DNA of 64,000 bases from Micromonospora sp. WMMD1120. GTDB taxonomy: Bacteria; Actinomycetota; Actinomycetes; Mycobacteriales; Micromonosporaceae. A model generated the notes under the pieces. The model had not been told where the DNA came from, ran no database searches, and was given only the letters and a program-made list of their open reading frames with translations. Positions within the stretch are counted from its first letter, which is position 1, and each line of letters starts with the position of its first letter. Position numbers and translations under genes: made by a program. The stretch lies in contig NZ_JARUBO010000005.1 in assembly GCF_029626235.1 (NCBI RefSeq), positions 5,180,001-5,244,000 of the forward strand, written 5' to 3'. Shown here one piece after another: positions 42,401 through 54,246 of the stretch.

Positions 42401-42597
42401 CCAGCCCGGGGTACGGGTCCCGCCCCGCCCTTCGGGCTCGTCCCGACGGGTGGGAGGTTGGTTTCCCGGCGGTCCGGTCGGGAATCGGGTGACGCATACC
42501 TCACCGCAGAACCACGGCGGGCGTTGTCCCACAGGCCGCAATTACGGTAGAAGCGAAGGCAATTCAACGTAGATCTGCCGGCGAAGCGAGGAACCAC

Positions 42598-43881
<1,284 letters not shown>

Positions 43882-43904
43882 CCGTCCGGCCCGTCGCACC
43901 ACCG

Positions 43905-43936
43905 CAGGCCGTCGACCCACCAGGGTCGGCGGCCTG
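43905..43936 (+). terminator. Hairpin terminator after gltA
   Basis: CAGGCCGTCGACCC (43905-43918) and GGGTCGGCGGCCTG (43923-43936) pair at 13 of 14 positions around a 4-nt loop, 23 nt after the citrate synthase stop. Confidence 0.7.
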
Positions 43937-44026
43937 TCGCCATCGGGTCGAGTTGGCCGGTCCGAGGTGAGTCGGTGGTCCCTGGCCGGCTCGGCGGCTG
44001 CGCCTGGCCGCCTCCCGTCATGTGCC

Positions 44027-44430
44027 TGTAGAGCTGCCCCAAATCTGGGGCACGGCAGAGGCCCGTCCCGCGTCCCGCCCTCGGCTGAACCGCCGTTCGT
44101 GCCGTCTATCCCGCACCGTCTGCCTGGCAGCGCCTGTCCGGCACCGTCTGCCCCGCACCGTCTGCCTGGCACTGCCGTTCACGCGCCTCCTTGGCACTGC
44201 CCGTTCACGCGTCTGCTTGGCACTGCCCGTTCACGCGCCTGGCTGGCACTGCCCGTTCACGCGCCTGGCTGGCACTTCCCGTCCACGCGCCTGCCTGGCA
44301 CCACCCGTCCACGCCCTGGCACCTCCCGTCCACGCGCCTGCTTGGCACTGCCCGTCCACGCGCCTGCTTGGCACTGCCCGTCCACGCCCCTGGCTGGCAC
44401 CGCCTGCCCCATATCTGGGGCAGCTCTACA
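44027..44430. repeat. 26-bp minisatellite bracketed by self-complementary inverted repeats
   Basis: Outer arms: 44027-44052 and 44405-44430 are complementary at 24 of 26 positions; each arm also contains its own palindrome, TGCCCCA-NNNN-TGGGGCA. Between them is a degenerate tandem array. The TGGCAC core recurs at 44167, 44192, 44218, 44244, 44270, 44296, 44317, 44343, 44369 and 44395, that is, ten units at 26-bp steps, with one 25-bp and one 21-bp step. The consensus unit is CTTGGCACTGCCCGTYCACGCGCCTG. Because 26 is not a multiple of three and the frames are open by composition only, I read it as non-coding. From 44431 to 44596 nothing further was identified. Confidence 0.85.
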
Positions 44431-44596
44431 GCGCTTGCAGGGGAGACGTATGGCCCGCCGCCGCGCCTGGTCGGCGCGGTGCGGTGCGAAGGGGCAGTGG
44501 GCGCGGGGCCGCCGAACGGCCGGGCCGGGAACGAGCGGGCCGGGAACGAGCCGCGAACGAGCGCAGAACGGCTGGTGGGGGCAGAACGGCCAGGGT

Positions 44597-45241
44597 TCAG
44601 AAGGCGGAGACGTCCTGGGTCCGCTCGCTGCGGGTCAGGGCGCTGATCAGCGCCGACTGACCACGGCGGCGCACCGCCAGTCGGACCAGCAGGTCACGTA
44701 CCGGGTCGAAGACCTCCGCCGGAAACTCCGGTGTGGCCACGCCGATGCTCACCGCTAGGTCGTCGGAGTGCACCACGATCTCCAGTTGACGCGTGAGCAG
44801 GAAATCCCCGCGCCGCAGGGCCCAGCCCTGCCACGGAATCGGTACGACGTCACGGGCCGCGACCCGCGCCAACAGGTTGCCCGCCTCCTCCACCGCGAAC
44901 GCGGACCGGGCGTGCAGGTCGGCAGGCCCGCGTGCCGCGTCCGCCTCGTCGTCGCTCTCGGCTACCGACTTCTCGTCCGGGGTTCCCTCGCGGACCCAGG
45001 CGGCCCGCTCGTAGTGGTCGTCGGCCGACTCCAGCAGGGGCAGCTCGGTCGGCATCGGCAGCAACTCTGCCGCGCGGACCGCCTGACGGCCCAGGTGGCA
45101 GGCCAACCCGCCGACGGTCAGGTGCGGCAGGGCACTCGGGCGTGACCACTGATCCACCACCTCGGGGCGGCGGATCAGGTTTAGAGCGATCGAGGCGGCA
45201 ACCGGGAACGCCGTATCCAGGGCGTCGACAGGACGAGACAT
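44597..45241 (-). CDS. Maleylpyruvate isomerase-like / DinB-fold protein
   Basis: A 214-aa helical-bundle protein of the mycothiol-dependent maleylpyruvate isomerase/DinB superfamily. HLTVGGLACHLGRQAVRAAELL carries the metal-coordinating histidine and the usual first long helix, and LEIVVHSDDLAVSIGVATPEF the second histidine. Such proteins use mycothiol as a cofactor for detoxification or conjugation. The ATG at 45241 lacks a strong ribosome-binding site. A REP-like palindrome lies 53 bp upstream. Confidence 0.8.
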   Translation of the reverse strand: MSRPVDALDTAFPVAASIALNLIRRPEVVDQWSRPSALPHLTVGGLACHLGRQAVRAAELLPMPTELPLLESADDHYERAAWVREGTPDEKSVAESDDEADAARGPADLHARSAFAVEEAGNLLARVAARDVVPIPWQGWALRRGDFLLTRQLEIVVHSDDLAVSIGVATPEFPAEVFDPVRDLLVRLAVRRRGQSALISALTRSERTQDVSAF

Positions 45242-45293
45242 CCGCACATTCTGGCACTGCCCGCCGGCCACCGCCGGGTGCCCAAACCGGAGT

Positions 45294-45372
45294 GTGATCG
45301 ACTCGGGTTGCAGGAAGTCGGGGTATCGAAGCGTCTCCGATACCCCGACTTCACGGAAGGCGAGTTGATCAC
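45294..45372. repeat. REP-like palindrome, copy 3 (best preserved)
   Basis: A 79-bp palindrome from GTGATCGACTCGGG to GGCGAGTTGATCAC, with a perfect 15-bp inner stem (GAAGTCGGGGTATCG and its complement) around AAGCGTCTC. It has the same outer and inner arms as the copies at 12160 and 31217. It lies between two minus-strand genes, where it can form a strong hairpin in RNA on either strand. Confidence 0.75.
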
Positions 45373-45405
45373 GCGCTCGGCGCGAGGGGCTGGGCGCCCG
45401 TCGGA

Positions 45406-46848
45406 TCAGCGCAGGCCGGCGGCGGCCAGGAGGTTGCCGTCGGGGAGCGCGGGAAGGGTGCGGCCCTGGGACATGCGCCGCTCGGCGCGTTCGGCGGTGA
45501 ACGCCGCGTCGGTGGCGATGGCGGCGGCGTAGCTGGCGGCGGTCCGCTGGGCGATGGCGGCCCAGCCGTACTGGTCGTGGACCATCCGGCGGGCGCGGCG
45601 GGCCATCACGCGGGCGCGCTCCGGGTCTGCCAGCAGCGCGTCGACGGCGTCGGTCAGGCTCTCCGGGTCGTGCGGGCGGAAGGTCATTCCGGTGTCGCCC
45701 GGCTCGACGATCTCGGCGAGGCCGCCGGTGGCGGCGACGGCCAGGGGAGCGCCGGCCGCGGCGCCCTCCAACGCGACCATGCCGAACGGCTCGTAGATGC
45801 TCGGCACCGCGAAGCAGTCGGAGGCGGCCATCAGCGCGGGGAGGTCGGTGCCGCCGAGGAAGCCCGGCATGGTGACCATGCCGCCCAGGCCACGGCGATG
45901 CACCTCGGCCTCCAGCTCGGCGCGGTACGGGCCGTCGCCGGCGATCACGGCGCGCAGCCCGGGGTGCCGCTCCCGCAGCCGGGGGAGGGCGGCGATCAGG
46001 TGCTGGACGCCCTTCTCGTACACCAGTCGGCCGGCGAAGGTGACCAGCGGGCCGTCGCCGGCGAACCGGGCGCGGGCGGCGGCGACCGCGCGGGCGGGCA
46101 CCCGCCAGCGGTGCGGCTCGACGCCGTTGGCGACCACGTCGACGCGGGTGGCCGGGACGCCGAACAGGGCGTTCACCTCGTCGCGCATGTAGCCGGAGCA
46201 GACGATCACCCGGTTGGACTCGCCGCTGAGCCACTGCTCGACGCCGTGGATGGTGCGGTTCATCTCCTCGGGCAGCCAGCCCTGGTGCCGGCCGGCCTCG
46301 GTGGCGTGGATGGTGCTGACCAGCGGGACGTCCAGGTGGTCGCGCAGCGTCATCGCGGTGTGCGCGACCAGCCAGTCGTGGGCGTGGATGACGTCGTAGG
46401 AACCGGCCTGGGTGGCGCGCAGCGCGGTCCGGGTGAGGGTGTGGTTGAACGCCATGGTCCAGGCCAGCAGGGAGTCGGTGGCCAGGGGGAACGTCACCGG
46501 GTCCTCGGGGGCGCGCAGGATGCGCACGCCGTCGGCGTACTCCTCCAGGGGTGCGCCCTCGCTGTGCCGGGTGACCACGGTGACCTCGTGCCCGGCGGCG
46601 GCCAGCGCGACCGACAGGGCGTGCACGTGCCGGCCGAGGCCACCGACGAGCACCGGCGGGTACTCCCAGGACAGCATGAGGATGCGACGGGTCTGCGGGG
46701 GGATGCCGGGGCCGGGCGGCACCGGCGCCGGCGCTCCGGGCTGCGCGGACGGACCGGGCGGTGTCGAGAGCGGGGGCCGGGAGGTGAGGGTGGGCCGGTG
46801 GGCCCGGTCCTTGGTGGCGGTGCTGTGCTCGTCGACCCGCAGGGTCAC
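45406..46848 (-). CDS. GT4 glycosyltransferase, alpha-glucan synthase type (Rv3032-like)
   Basis: A 480-aa glycosyltransferase. After a Pro/Thr-rich N-terminal extension of about 60 residues, ILMLSWEYPPVLVGGLGRHV begins the GT-B fold, followed by VIHAHDWLVAHTA and the nucleotide-sugar-binding C-terminal half with FAGRLVYEKGVQHLI and FAVPSIYEPFGMVALEGAAAG (the EPFG motif). The match is best with mycobacterial Rv3032-type alpha-1,4-glucosyltransferases that elongate intracellular alpha-glucan. The GTG at 46848 follows GGAGATCGAC. It is divergent from glgX, which points to shared glucan metabolism. Confidence 0.87.
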   Translation of the reverse strand: MTLRVDEHSTATKDRAHRPTLTSRPPLSTPPGPSAQPGAPAPVPPGPGIPPQTRRILMLSWEYPPVLVGGLGRHVHALSVALAAAGHEVTVVTRHSEGAPLEEYADGVRILRAPEDPVTFPLATDSLLAWTMAFNHTLTRTALRATQAGSYDVIHAHDWLVAHTAMTLRDHLDVPLVSTIHATEAGRHQGWLPEEMNRTIHGVEQWLSGESNRVIVCSGYMRDEVNALFGVPATRVDVVANGVEPHRWRVPARAVAAARARFAGDGPLVTFAGRLVYEKGVQHLIAALPRLRERHPGLRAVIAGDGPYRAELEAEVHRRGLGGMVTMPGFLGGTDLPALMAASDCFAVPSIYEPFGMVALEGAAAGAPLAVAATGGLAEIVEPGDTGMTFRPHDPESLTDAVDALLADPERARVMARRARRMVHDQYGWAAIAQRTAASYAAAIATDAAFTAERAERRMSQGRTLPALPDGNLLAAAGLR

Positions 46849-47159
46849 GTCGATCTCCGTCCAGGCAGGGTGGTGCGCGCCGGCGTCGGTGGCGGCGGAG
46901 TGAGCGGTGTCAGGGCGGCCGAGGGCCTGGCGGGCGCGCGCGGACGCTTGCCCCCGAACAAGGAAAGGCCATCGGAGCGCGGACCGCATCTCGAAAACGG
47001 TCATCGTGACGGACAACACCCGAGGGTTTAACGCGCATCAGACGGGTGGTTTCCGGTCACCGCCTGAAAGGATGGATTGGCGCGGCCGGGCCGGGGGCAC
47101 TACCCGCTTGCGTGCGGGCGGCGTCGGCCGGCGCACCTCACCATGGGCAAGGGAGCGAC

Positions 47160-49277
<2,118 letters not shown>

Positions 49278-49278
49278 G

Positions 49279-51585
49279 ATGGCGGCCACCCCGGTCACGT
49301 CCACCTACCGCGTCCAGGTCCGCCCCGGCTTCGACCTGGACGCCACCGCCGCGATCGTCGACTACCTGGCCGACCTCGGGGTCAGCCACCTCTACTCCGC
49401 CCCGCTGCTGACCGCGTCGCCGGGCTCCGCGCACGGCTACGACGTGGTCGACCACCGGGCGGTCAACCCGGAGCTGGGCGGGGAGGCCGCCCGGCAACGC
49501 CTGCTGCGCGCGCTGAGCGACAAGCAGCTCGGCCTGGTCGTGGACATCGTGCCCAACCACGCCGGGGTCGCCGTCCCGCCGGCCAACCCGGCCTGGTGGG
49601 ACGTGCTGCGCCGGGGGCGCGCCTCGTCGTACGCCGACTGGTTCGACATCGACTGGGACCGCGGCCGGCTGCTGCTGCCGGTGCTCGCCGACGACCCGGC
49701 CGCCCTGGACGACCTGAAGGTGGTCGACGGGGAGCTGCGCTACCACGAGCACCGCTTCCCGATCGCCGACGGCACCGGCGACGGCGACGCCCGCGCGGTG
49801 CACGACAGGCAGCACTACGAGCTGGTCTCCTGGCGGCGCGGTGACGCCGAGCTGACGTACCGCCGGTTCTTCGCCATCGCGAGCCTGGCCGGCCTGCGGG
49901 TGGAGGACCCGGCGGTGTTCGCCGCCACCCACGAGCTGATCCTGCGCTGGGCCGCCGCCGGGGAGGTCGACGGCATCCGCGTCGACCACCCGGACGGCCT
50001 GCGCGACCCGGCCGGCTACCTCGCCCGGTTGCGCGCGGCCGCGCCGGACGCCTGGCTGGTGGTGGAGAAGATCCTGGAGTACGGCGAGGAGCTGCCGGAC
50101 TGGCCGGTGGACGGCACCACCGGCTACGACGCCCTGGCCATGGTCGGTGGGCTCTTCATCGACATCGACGCCGAGGGCGACTTCACGGTGCTGGACACCC
50201 AGCTGACCGGGGAGCGCACGTCGTGGGAGGACCTGACCCACACGACCAAGCTGGCCGCCGCCACGAAGCTGCTCGCCGCCGAGCTGACCCGGTTGGCCGC
50301 TCTCGCTCCCGAGGTGCCCACCGAGCAGGCCCGCGCGGCGCTCGCCGAACTGGCCGCCGCGTTCGACGTCTACCGGGGCTACCCGCCGCACGGCGCCCGG
50401 CACCTCGCCGCCGCCCGCTCCGAGGCCGGTCGCCGCCGCCCCGACCTGGCCGGCGCCCTGGACGCGGTCACCAGGCGGCTGCGCGACCCGGACGACGAGC
50501 TGGGCATGCGGTTCCCGCAGCTCACCGGCGCGGTGATGGCCAAGGGCGTGGAGGACACCGCGTTCTACCGGTGGACCCGGTTCGTGGCGCTCAACGAGGT
50601 CGGCGACAGCCCCACCCGCTTCGGGGTGCCACCGGCGGAGTTCCACCGCTTCGCCACCGCCCAGCAGGTGCGCTGGCCGGCGAGCATGACCACCATCTCC
50701 ACCCACGACACCAAACGCAGCGAGGACGTCCGGGCTCGGCTCGCCGTGCTCAGTGAGCTGCCGGACCGTTGGGCGGAGCAGGTCAAGAGCTGGATGGAGT
50801 ACGCTCCGCTGCCCGACCCGGCGTTCGCCCACCTGCTCTGGCAGACCGCCGTCGGCGCGTGGCCGATCGAGCGCGAGCGGCTGCACGCGTACGTCGAGAA
50901 GGCCGCCCGGGAGGCCGCCGCCTCGACCAGTTGGGCGGACCCGAACGTGGCCTTCGAGCAGGCGCTGCACGACGTCGTCGACCTGATGTACGACGACCCG
51001 AGCCTGCACGACGAGCTGACCGAACTCGCCGCCGCCATCGCCCCGGCCGGCTGGTGCAACTCACTCGGGCAGAAGCTGATCCAGCTCACCATGCCCGGGG
51101 TTCCGGACACCTACCAGGGCACCGAGCTGTGGGACTACTCCCTGGTCGACCCGGACAACCGCCGGCCGGTCGACTTCGACGTACGCCGGGAGATGCTGGC
51201 ACGCCTCGACGGCGGCTGGCGTCCCCCGGTCGACACCGACGGAGCGGCGAAGCTGCTCGTCGTGTCGCGGACGCTGCGGCTGCGGCGGGCGCACCCGGAG
51301 CTGTTCACCACCTACCGGCCGGTGGCCGCGCAGGGGCCTGTGAGCCGGCACGTGCTGGCCTTCGACCGGGGCGGAGCGATCAGCGTGGCGACCCGCCTGC
51401 CGTTGGGCCTGGCCCGTGCCGGCGGGTGGTGTGACACACATCTGTCGCTTCCCGTTAACGAGGTGAAGGACCTGTTCACCGGTCGGGTCTACAGTGGCGG
51501 GGAGATTCCGCTGGACAATCTCCTGGCGGACTATCCCGTTGCTCTGCTGGCTCCTCCCACCGCCGCCGAGGAGGCCGCTTCATGA
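49279..51585 (+). CDS. treY: Malto-oligosyltrehalose synthase
   Basis: A 768-aa GH13 enzyme that converts the reducing-end maltose unit of a maltodextrin to a trehalose unit. Family signatures are [58 protein letters not shown] (nucleophile region), [14 protein letters not shown] (acid region) and [19 protein letters not shown]. The domain order and length are normal. The stop overlaps the treZ start by 4 nt (ATGA), the standard treX-treY-treZ arrangement. Confidence 0.96.
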   Translation: MAATPVTSTYRVQVRPGFDLDATAAIVDYLADLGVSHLYSAPLLTASPGSAHGYDVVDHRAVNPELGGEAARQRLLRALSDKQLGLVVDIVPNHAGVAVPPANPAWWDVLRRGRASSYADWFDIDWDRGRLLLPVLADDPAALDDLKVVDGELRYHEHRFPIADGTGDGDARAVHDRQHYELVSWRRGDAELTYRRFFAIASLAGLRVEDPAVFAATHELILRWAAAGEVDGIRVDHPDGLRDPAGYLARLRAAAPDAWLVVEKILEYGEELPDWPVDGTTGYDALAMVGGLFIDIDAEGDFTVLDTQLTGERTSWEDLTHTTKLAAATKLLAAELTRLAALAPEVPTEQARAALAELAAAFDVYRGYPPHGARHLAAARSEAGRRRPDLAGALDAVTRRLRDPDDELGMRFPQLTGAVMAKGVEDTAFYRWTRFVALNEVGDSPTRFGVPPAEFHRFATAQQVRWPASMTTISTHDTKRSEDVRARLAVLSELPDRWAEQVKSWMEYAPLPDPAFAHLLWQTAVGAWPIERERLHAYVEKAAREAAASTSWADPNVAFEQALHDVVDLMYDDPSLHDELTELAAAIAPAGWCNSLGQKLIQLTMPGVPDTYQGTELWDYSLVDPDNRRPVDFDVRREMLARLDGGWRPPVDTDGAAKLLVVSRTLRLRRAHPELFTTYRPVAAQGPVSRHVLAFDRGGAISVATRLPLGLARAGGWCDTHLSLPVNEVKDLFTGRVYSGGEIPLDNLLADYPVALLAPPTAAEEAAS

Positions 51586-53306
51586 CCGAGTTCACCGTGT
51601 GGGCGCCGGACGCGACGCGGGTGCGACTGCGCCTGGGCGACGACGCCGACCACGAGATGCGCGCCGCCGACGACGGCTGGTGGACGGTCGAGGTGCCCGA
51701 CGCCGGCCTCGACTACTCCTTTCTGCTGAACGACGACGAAACGCCCCTGCCCGACCCCCGCTCGCCGTGGCAGCCTGCGGGTGTGCACGGGCCGAGCCGC
51801 CGCTACGACCACGCCGCCTTCGAGTGGGGCGACTCCTCGTGGACGGGCCGGCAACTGCCCGGCAGCATCCTCTACGAGCTGCACATCGGCACGTTCACCC
51901 CGGAGGGCACCTTCGACGCGGCCATCGACCGCCTCGACCACCTGGTGAACCTCGGCGTCGACCTGGTCGAGCTGCTTCCGGTCAACGCCTTCAACGGCGA
52001 ACACAACTGGGGGTACGACGGCGTCTGCTGGTACGCCCCGCACGAGCCCTACGGCGGCCCGGACGGACTGAAACGGTTCGTCGACGCCGCCCACGCGCGC
52101 GGCTTGGGGGTGATCCTCGACGTTGTCTACAACCATTTCGGGCCCTCCGGGGCCTACGCGCCGCAGTTCGGCCCGTACCTCACGGAGCATTCGAACGCCT
52201 GGGGGCGTTCGCTCAACCTGGACGGCCCGCACTCCGACGAGGTGCGCCGCTACATCATCGACAGCGTGCTCATGTGGCTGCGCGACTACCACGTCGACGG
52301 CCTACGCCTGGACGCCGTGCACGCCCTGCCGGACACCCGGGCGGTGCCGCTGCTCGAAGAGCTGGCCATCGAGGTCGAGTCCCTGTCGACGCACCTGGGG
52401 CGGCCGTTGTCGCTGATCGCCGAGTCCGACCTGAACGACCCCCGGCTGATCACGCCCCGGGAGGCGGGCGGGTTCGGCCTGCACGCGCAGTGGAACGACG
52501 ACGCCCACCACGCGCTGCACACGCTGCTGACGGGGGAGCGGCAGGGCTACTACGGCGACTTCGGCTCGCTGGAGACGCTGTCGGACGTGCTGACGGGTGG
52601 GTTCTTCCACGCGGGCACCTGGTCGAGCTTCCGTAACCGGCACCATGGGCGTCCGTTGGATTCCCGCGTGCCGGGGCACCGGCTTGTCGCCTACTTGCAG
52701 AACCATGACCAGATCGGGAACCGGGCCACCGGGGATCGGATCTCGGCCTCGCTGTCGTCTTCGCTCCTGCGGGTGGGGGCTGTGTTGCTGCTGACGGCAC
52801 CCTTCACTCCCATGTTGTTCATGGGGGAGGAGTGGGCTGCCTCCACGCCGTGGCAGTTCTTCACCTCGCACCCGGAGCCGGAGCTGGCCTCTGCGGTGCG
52901 GAACGGGCGGCGGCGGGAGTTCGCGTCCCACGGGTGGCCGGAGGGGGACGTGCCGGACCCGCAGGACCCGGAGACGTTCACGCGGTCGCGGTTGGACTGG
53001 GCGGAGCTGGACAAGCCCGAGCATGCCTCGATGTTGGCTTTCTACCAGCGGTTGATCGCTCTGCGGCGGTCGTGTCCGGACCTGTCGGACCCTCGGTTGC
53101 AGTCGGTGTCGGTGCAGCACGGGGACCAGTTCCTGCTGATGCGACGGGGGGAGACGCTGGTGGTGGCGAACTTCGCTGGGCGCGGGCAGGGGGTGTCGCT
53201 GCCTGGGGTGGCTCGGCGGGTGCTGCTGGCGACCGGGGAGGGGGTCACGGTGATGCGGGACCGGATCGAGCTGCCAGCGGAGACGGCGGCGATCGTGGCG
53301 CTCTAA
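51582..53306 (+). CDS. treZ: Malto-oligosyltrehalose trehalohydrolase
   Basis: A 574-aa GH13 enzyme that releases free trehalose from maltooligosyltrehalose. It has an N-terminal CBM48-like domain (FTVWAPDATRVRLRLGDD), then GVILDVVYNHFGPSG, VDGLRLDAVHALPD (nucleophile Asp), LIAESDLNDPRLI (acid Glu), LQNHDQIGNRA and LFMGEEWAASTPWQFFTSH. It completes the trehalose route fed by GlgX and TreY. No hairpin follows directly; the next gene is a degraded SDR. Confidence 0.96.
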   Translation: MTEFTVWAPDATRVRLRLGDDADHEMRAADDGWWTVEVPDAGLDYSFLLNDDETPLPDPRSPWQPAGVHGPSRRYDHAAFEWGDSSWTGRQLPGSILYELHIGTFTPEGTFDAAIDRLDHLVNLGVDLVELLPVNAFNGEHNWGYDGVCWYAPHEPYGGPDGLKRFVDAAHARGLGVILDVVYNHFGPSGAYAPQFGPYLTEHSNAWGRSLNLDGPHSDEVRRYIIDSVLMWLRDYHVDGLRLDAVHALPDTRAVPLLEELAIEVESLSTHLGRPLSLIAESDLNDPRLITPREAGGFGLHAQWNDDAHHALHTLLTGERQGYYGDFGSLETLSDVLTGGFFHAGTWSSFRNRHHGRPLDSRVPGHRLVAYLQNHDQIGNRATGDRISASLSSSLLRVGAVLLLTAPFTPMLFMGEEWAASTPWQFFTSHPEPELASAVRNGRRREFASHGWPEGDVPDPQDPETFTRSRLDWAELDKPEHASMLAFYQRLIALRRSCPDLSDPRLQSVSVQHGDQFLLMRRGETLVVANFAGRGQGVSLPGVARRVLLATGEGVTVMRDRIELPAETAAIVAL

Positions 53307-53413
53307 GATTGATCGCGACTCGTGTGCAGGGTGATGCAGGCCGATCACGGCGTGAAGTGCGCCTCGAAATTGTGCGTGCGTAGGCCGGCGGGACCTCGTG
53401 GCAAGCTCGGCCC

Positions 53414-54101
53414 GTGACGAGGAGCATGCTGATCACGGGTGCAACTGGTGGTATCGGCGCTGCAGTGGCTCGGGCTGCTGCCGACCGAAGCTACCGGGTC
53501 ATGGCCGCAGGCCCCGACACTGGCCAGATCGACCGGCAATGTGCGGAGATGCCGGGGAGCATCCAGGTCCGGCTTGATCTGCGAAGCCCTGAAGGCCTTG
53601 CGACGTCGCTGCCGGCACTGGATCGCCTGGACGCGCTCGTGCACTGTGCGGGTGTTGCCGAAGTAGCCAGCGTCGAAAAGACGCCGCACTCGATGTGGCT
53701 GGAGACGTTGACCGTCAATGTGGTGGCCGCCGCGGAGATCACCCGCAGGTTGCTTCCGGCCCTGCGCCGGGCGGCTGGCCACGTCGTTTCATCAATGCGG
53801 CACCGGGGCTGCATGCCGTACCCCGATGGTCGGCCTATGTGGCGAGCAAGACCGCGTTGCGCGAGTTGGCCGACTCCTTGCGGGCGGAGGAAGCCCTCTA
53901 CGGGCTGCGGGTGACGACCATTCAGCGGGTGGCACGGCGACCGACCTGCTGGCGAAGGTCCGCGCGCGGTTTGGACGCCCCTATCACGCAGTCGACTGCA
54001 TCCAGCCCGCTACGTTGGCGTCGGTGGTGTTGACCCTTCTCGACATGCGCGACGACGCCTACCTGCCGGAGGTCTCGGTCCTGCCGACGCCTCGTCGATG
54101 A
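53414..54101 (+). pseudogene. Frameshifted short-chain dehydrogenase
   Basis: An SDR that reads through three frames in turn. Frame one, from GTG 53414 (or ATG 53426), gives LITGATGGIGAAVARAAADR to RRAAGHVV. After about 53788 the reading continues in a second frame (INAAPGLHAVPRWSAYVASK, with the catalytic Tyr and Lys), and after about 53923 in a third (GGTATDLLAKVRARFGRPYH to the stop at 54099). Each shift fits loss of a single base. It is a pseudogene unless the assembly has two single-base errors. G+C is already lower here than in treZ. Confidence 0.75.
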
Positions 54102-54246
54102 CAACTCAGCTGCCGTTTACGGCCAGGCGCCCTCGACCAGCGCGGCGAATGCGACAGAGTCGGATGGCCGCGCCGCGCGGATCGCGGCAGCACACGACCG
54201 CGTGGGCTGCGTCATTATCTCGATCGCCGGACTCGTCGCCACTAAT

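Noticed and set aside
44161..44404. Possible CRISPR array
   Set aside because: Units are directly adjacent with no unique spacers between them, the period is 26 bp, and no cas gene is present; it is a minisatellite.
44191..44646. Open frames reading repetitive His/Pro/Trp peptides through the minisatellite
   Set aside because: The 26-bp unit is not a multiple of three, all frames are open only by lack of stops, and no ribosome-binding site or conserved domain is present.
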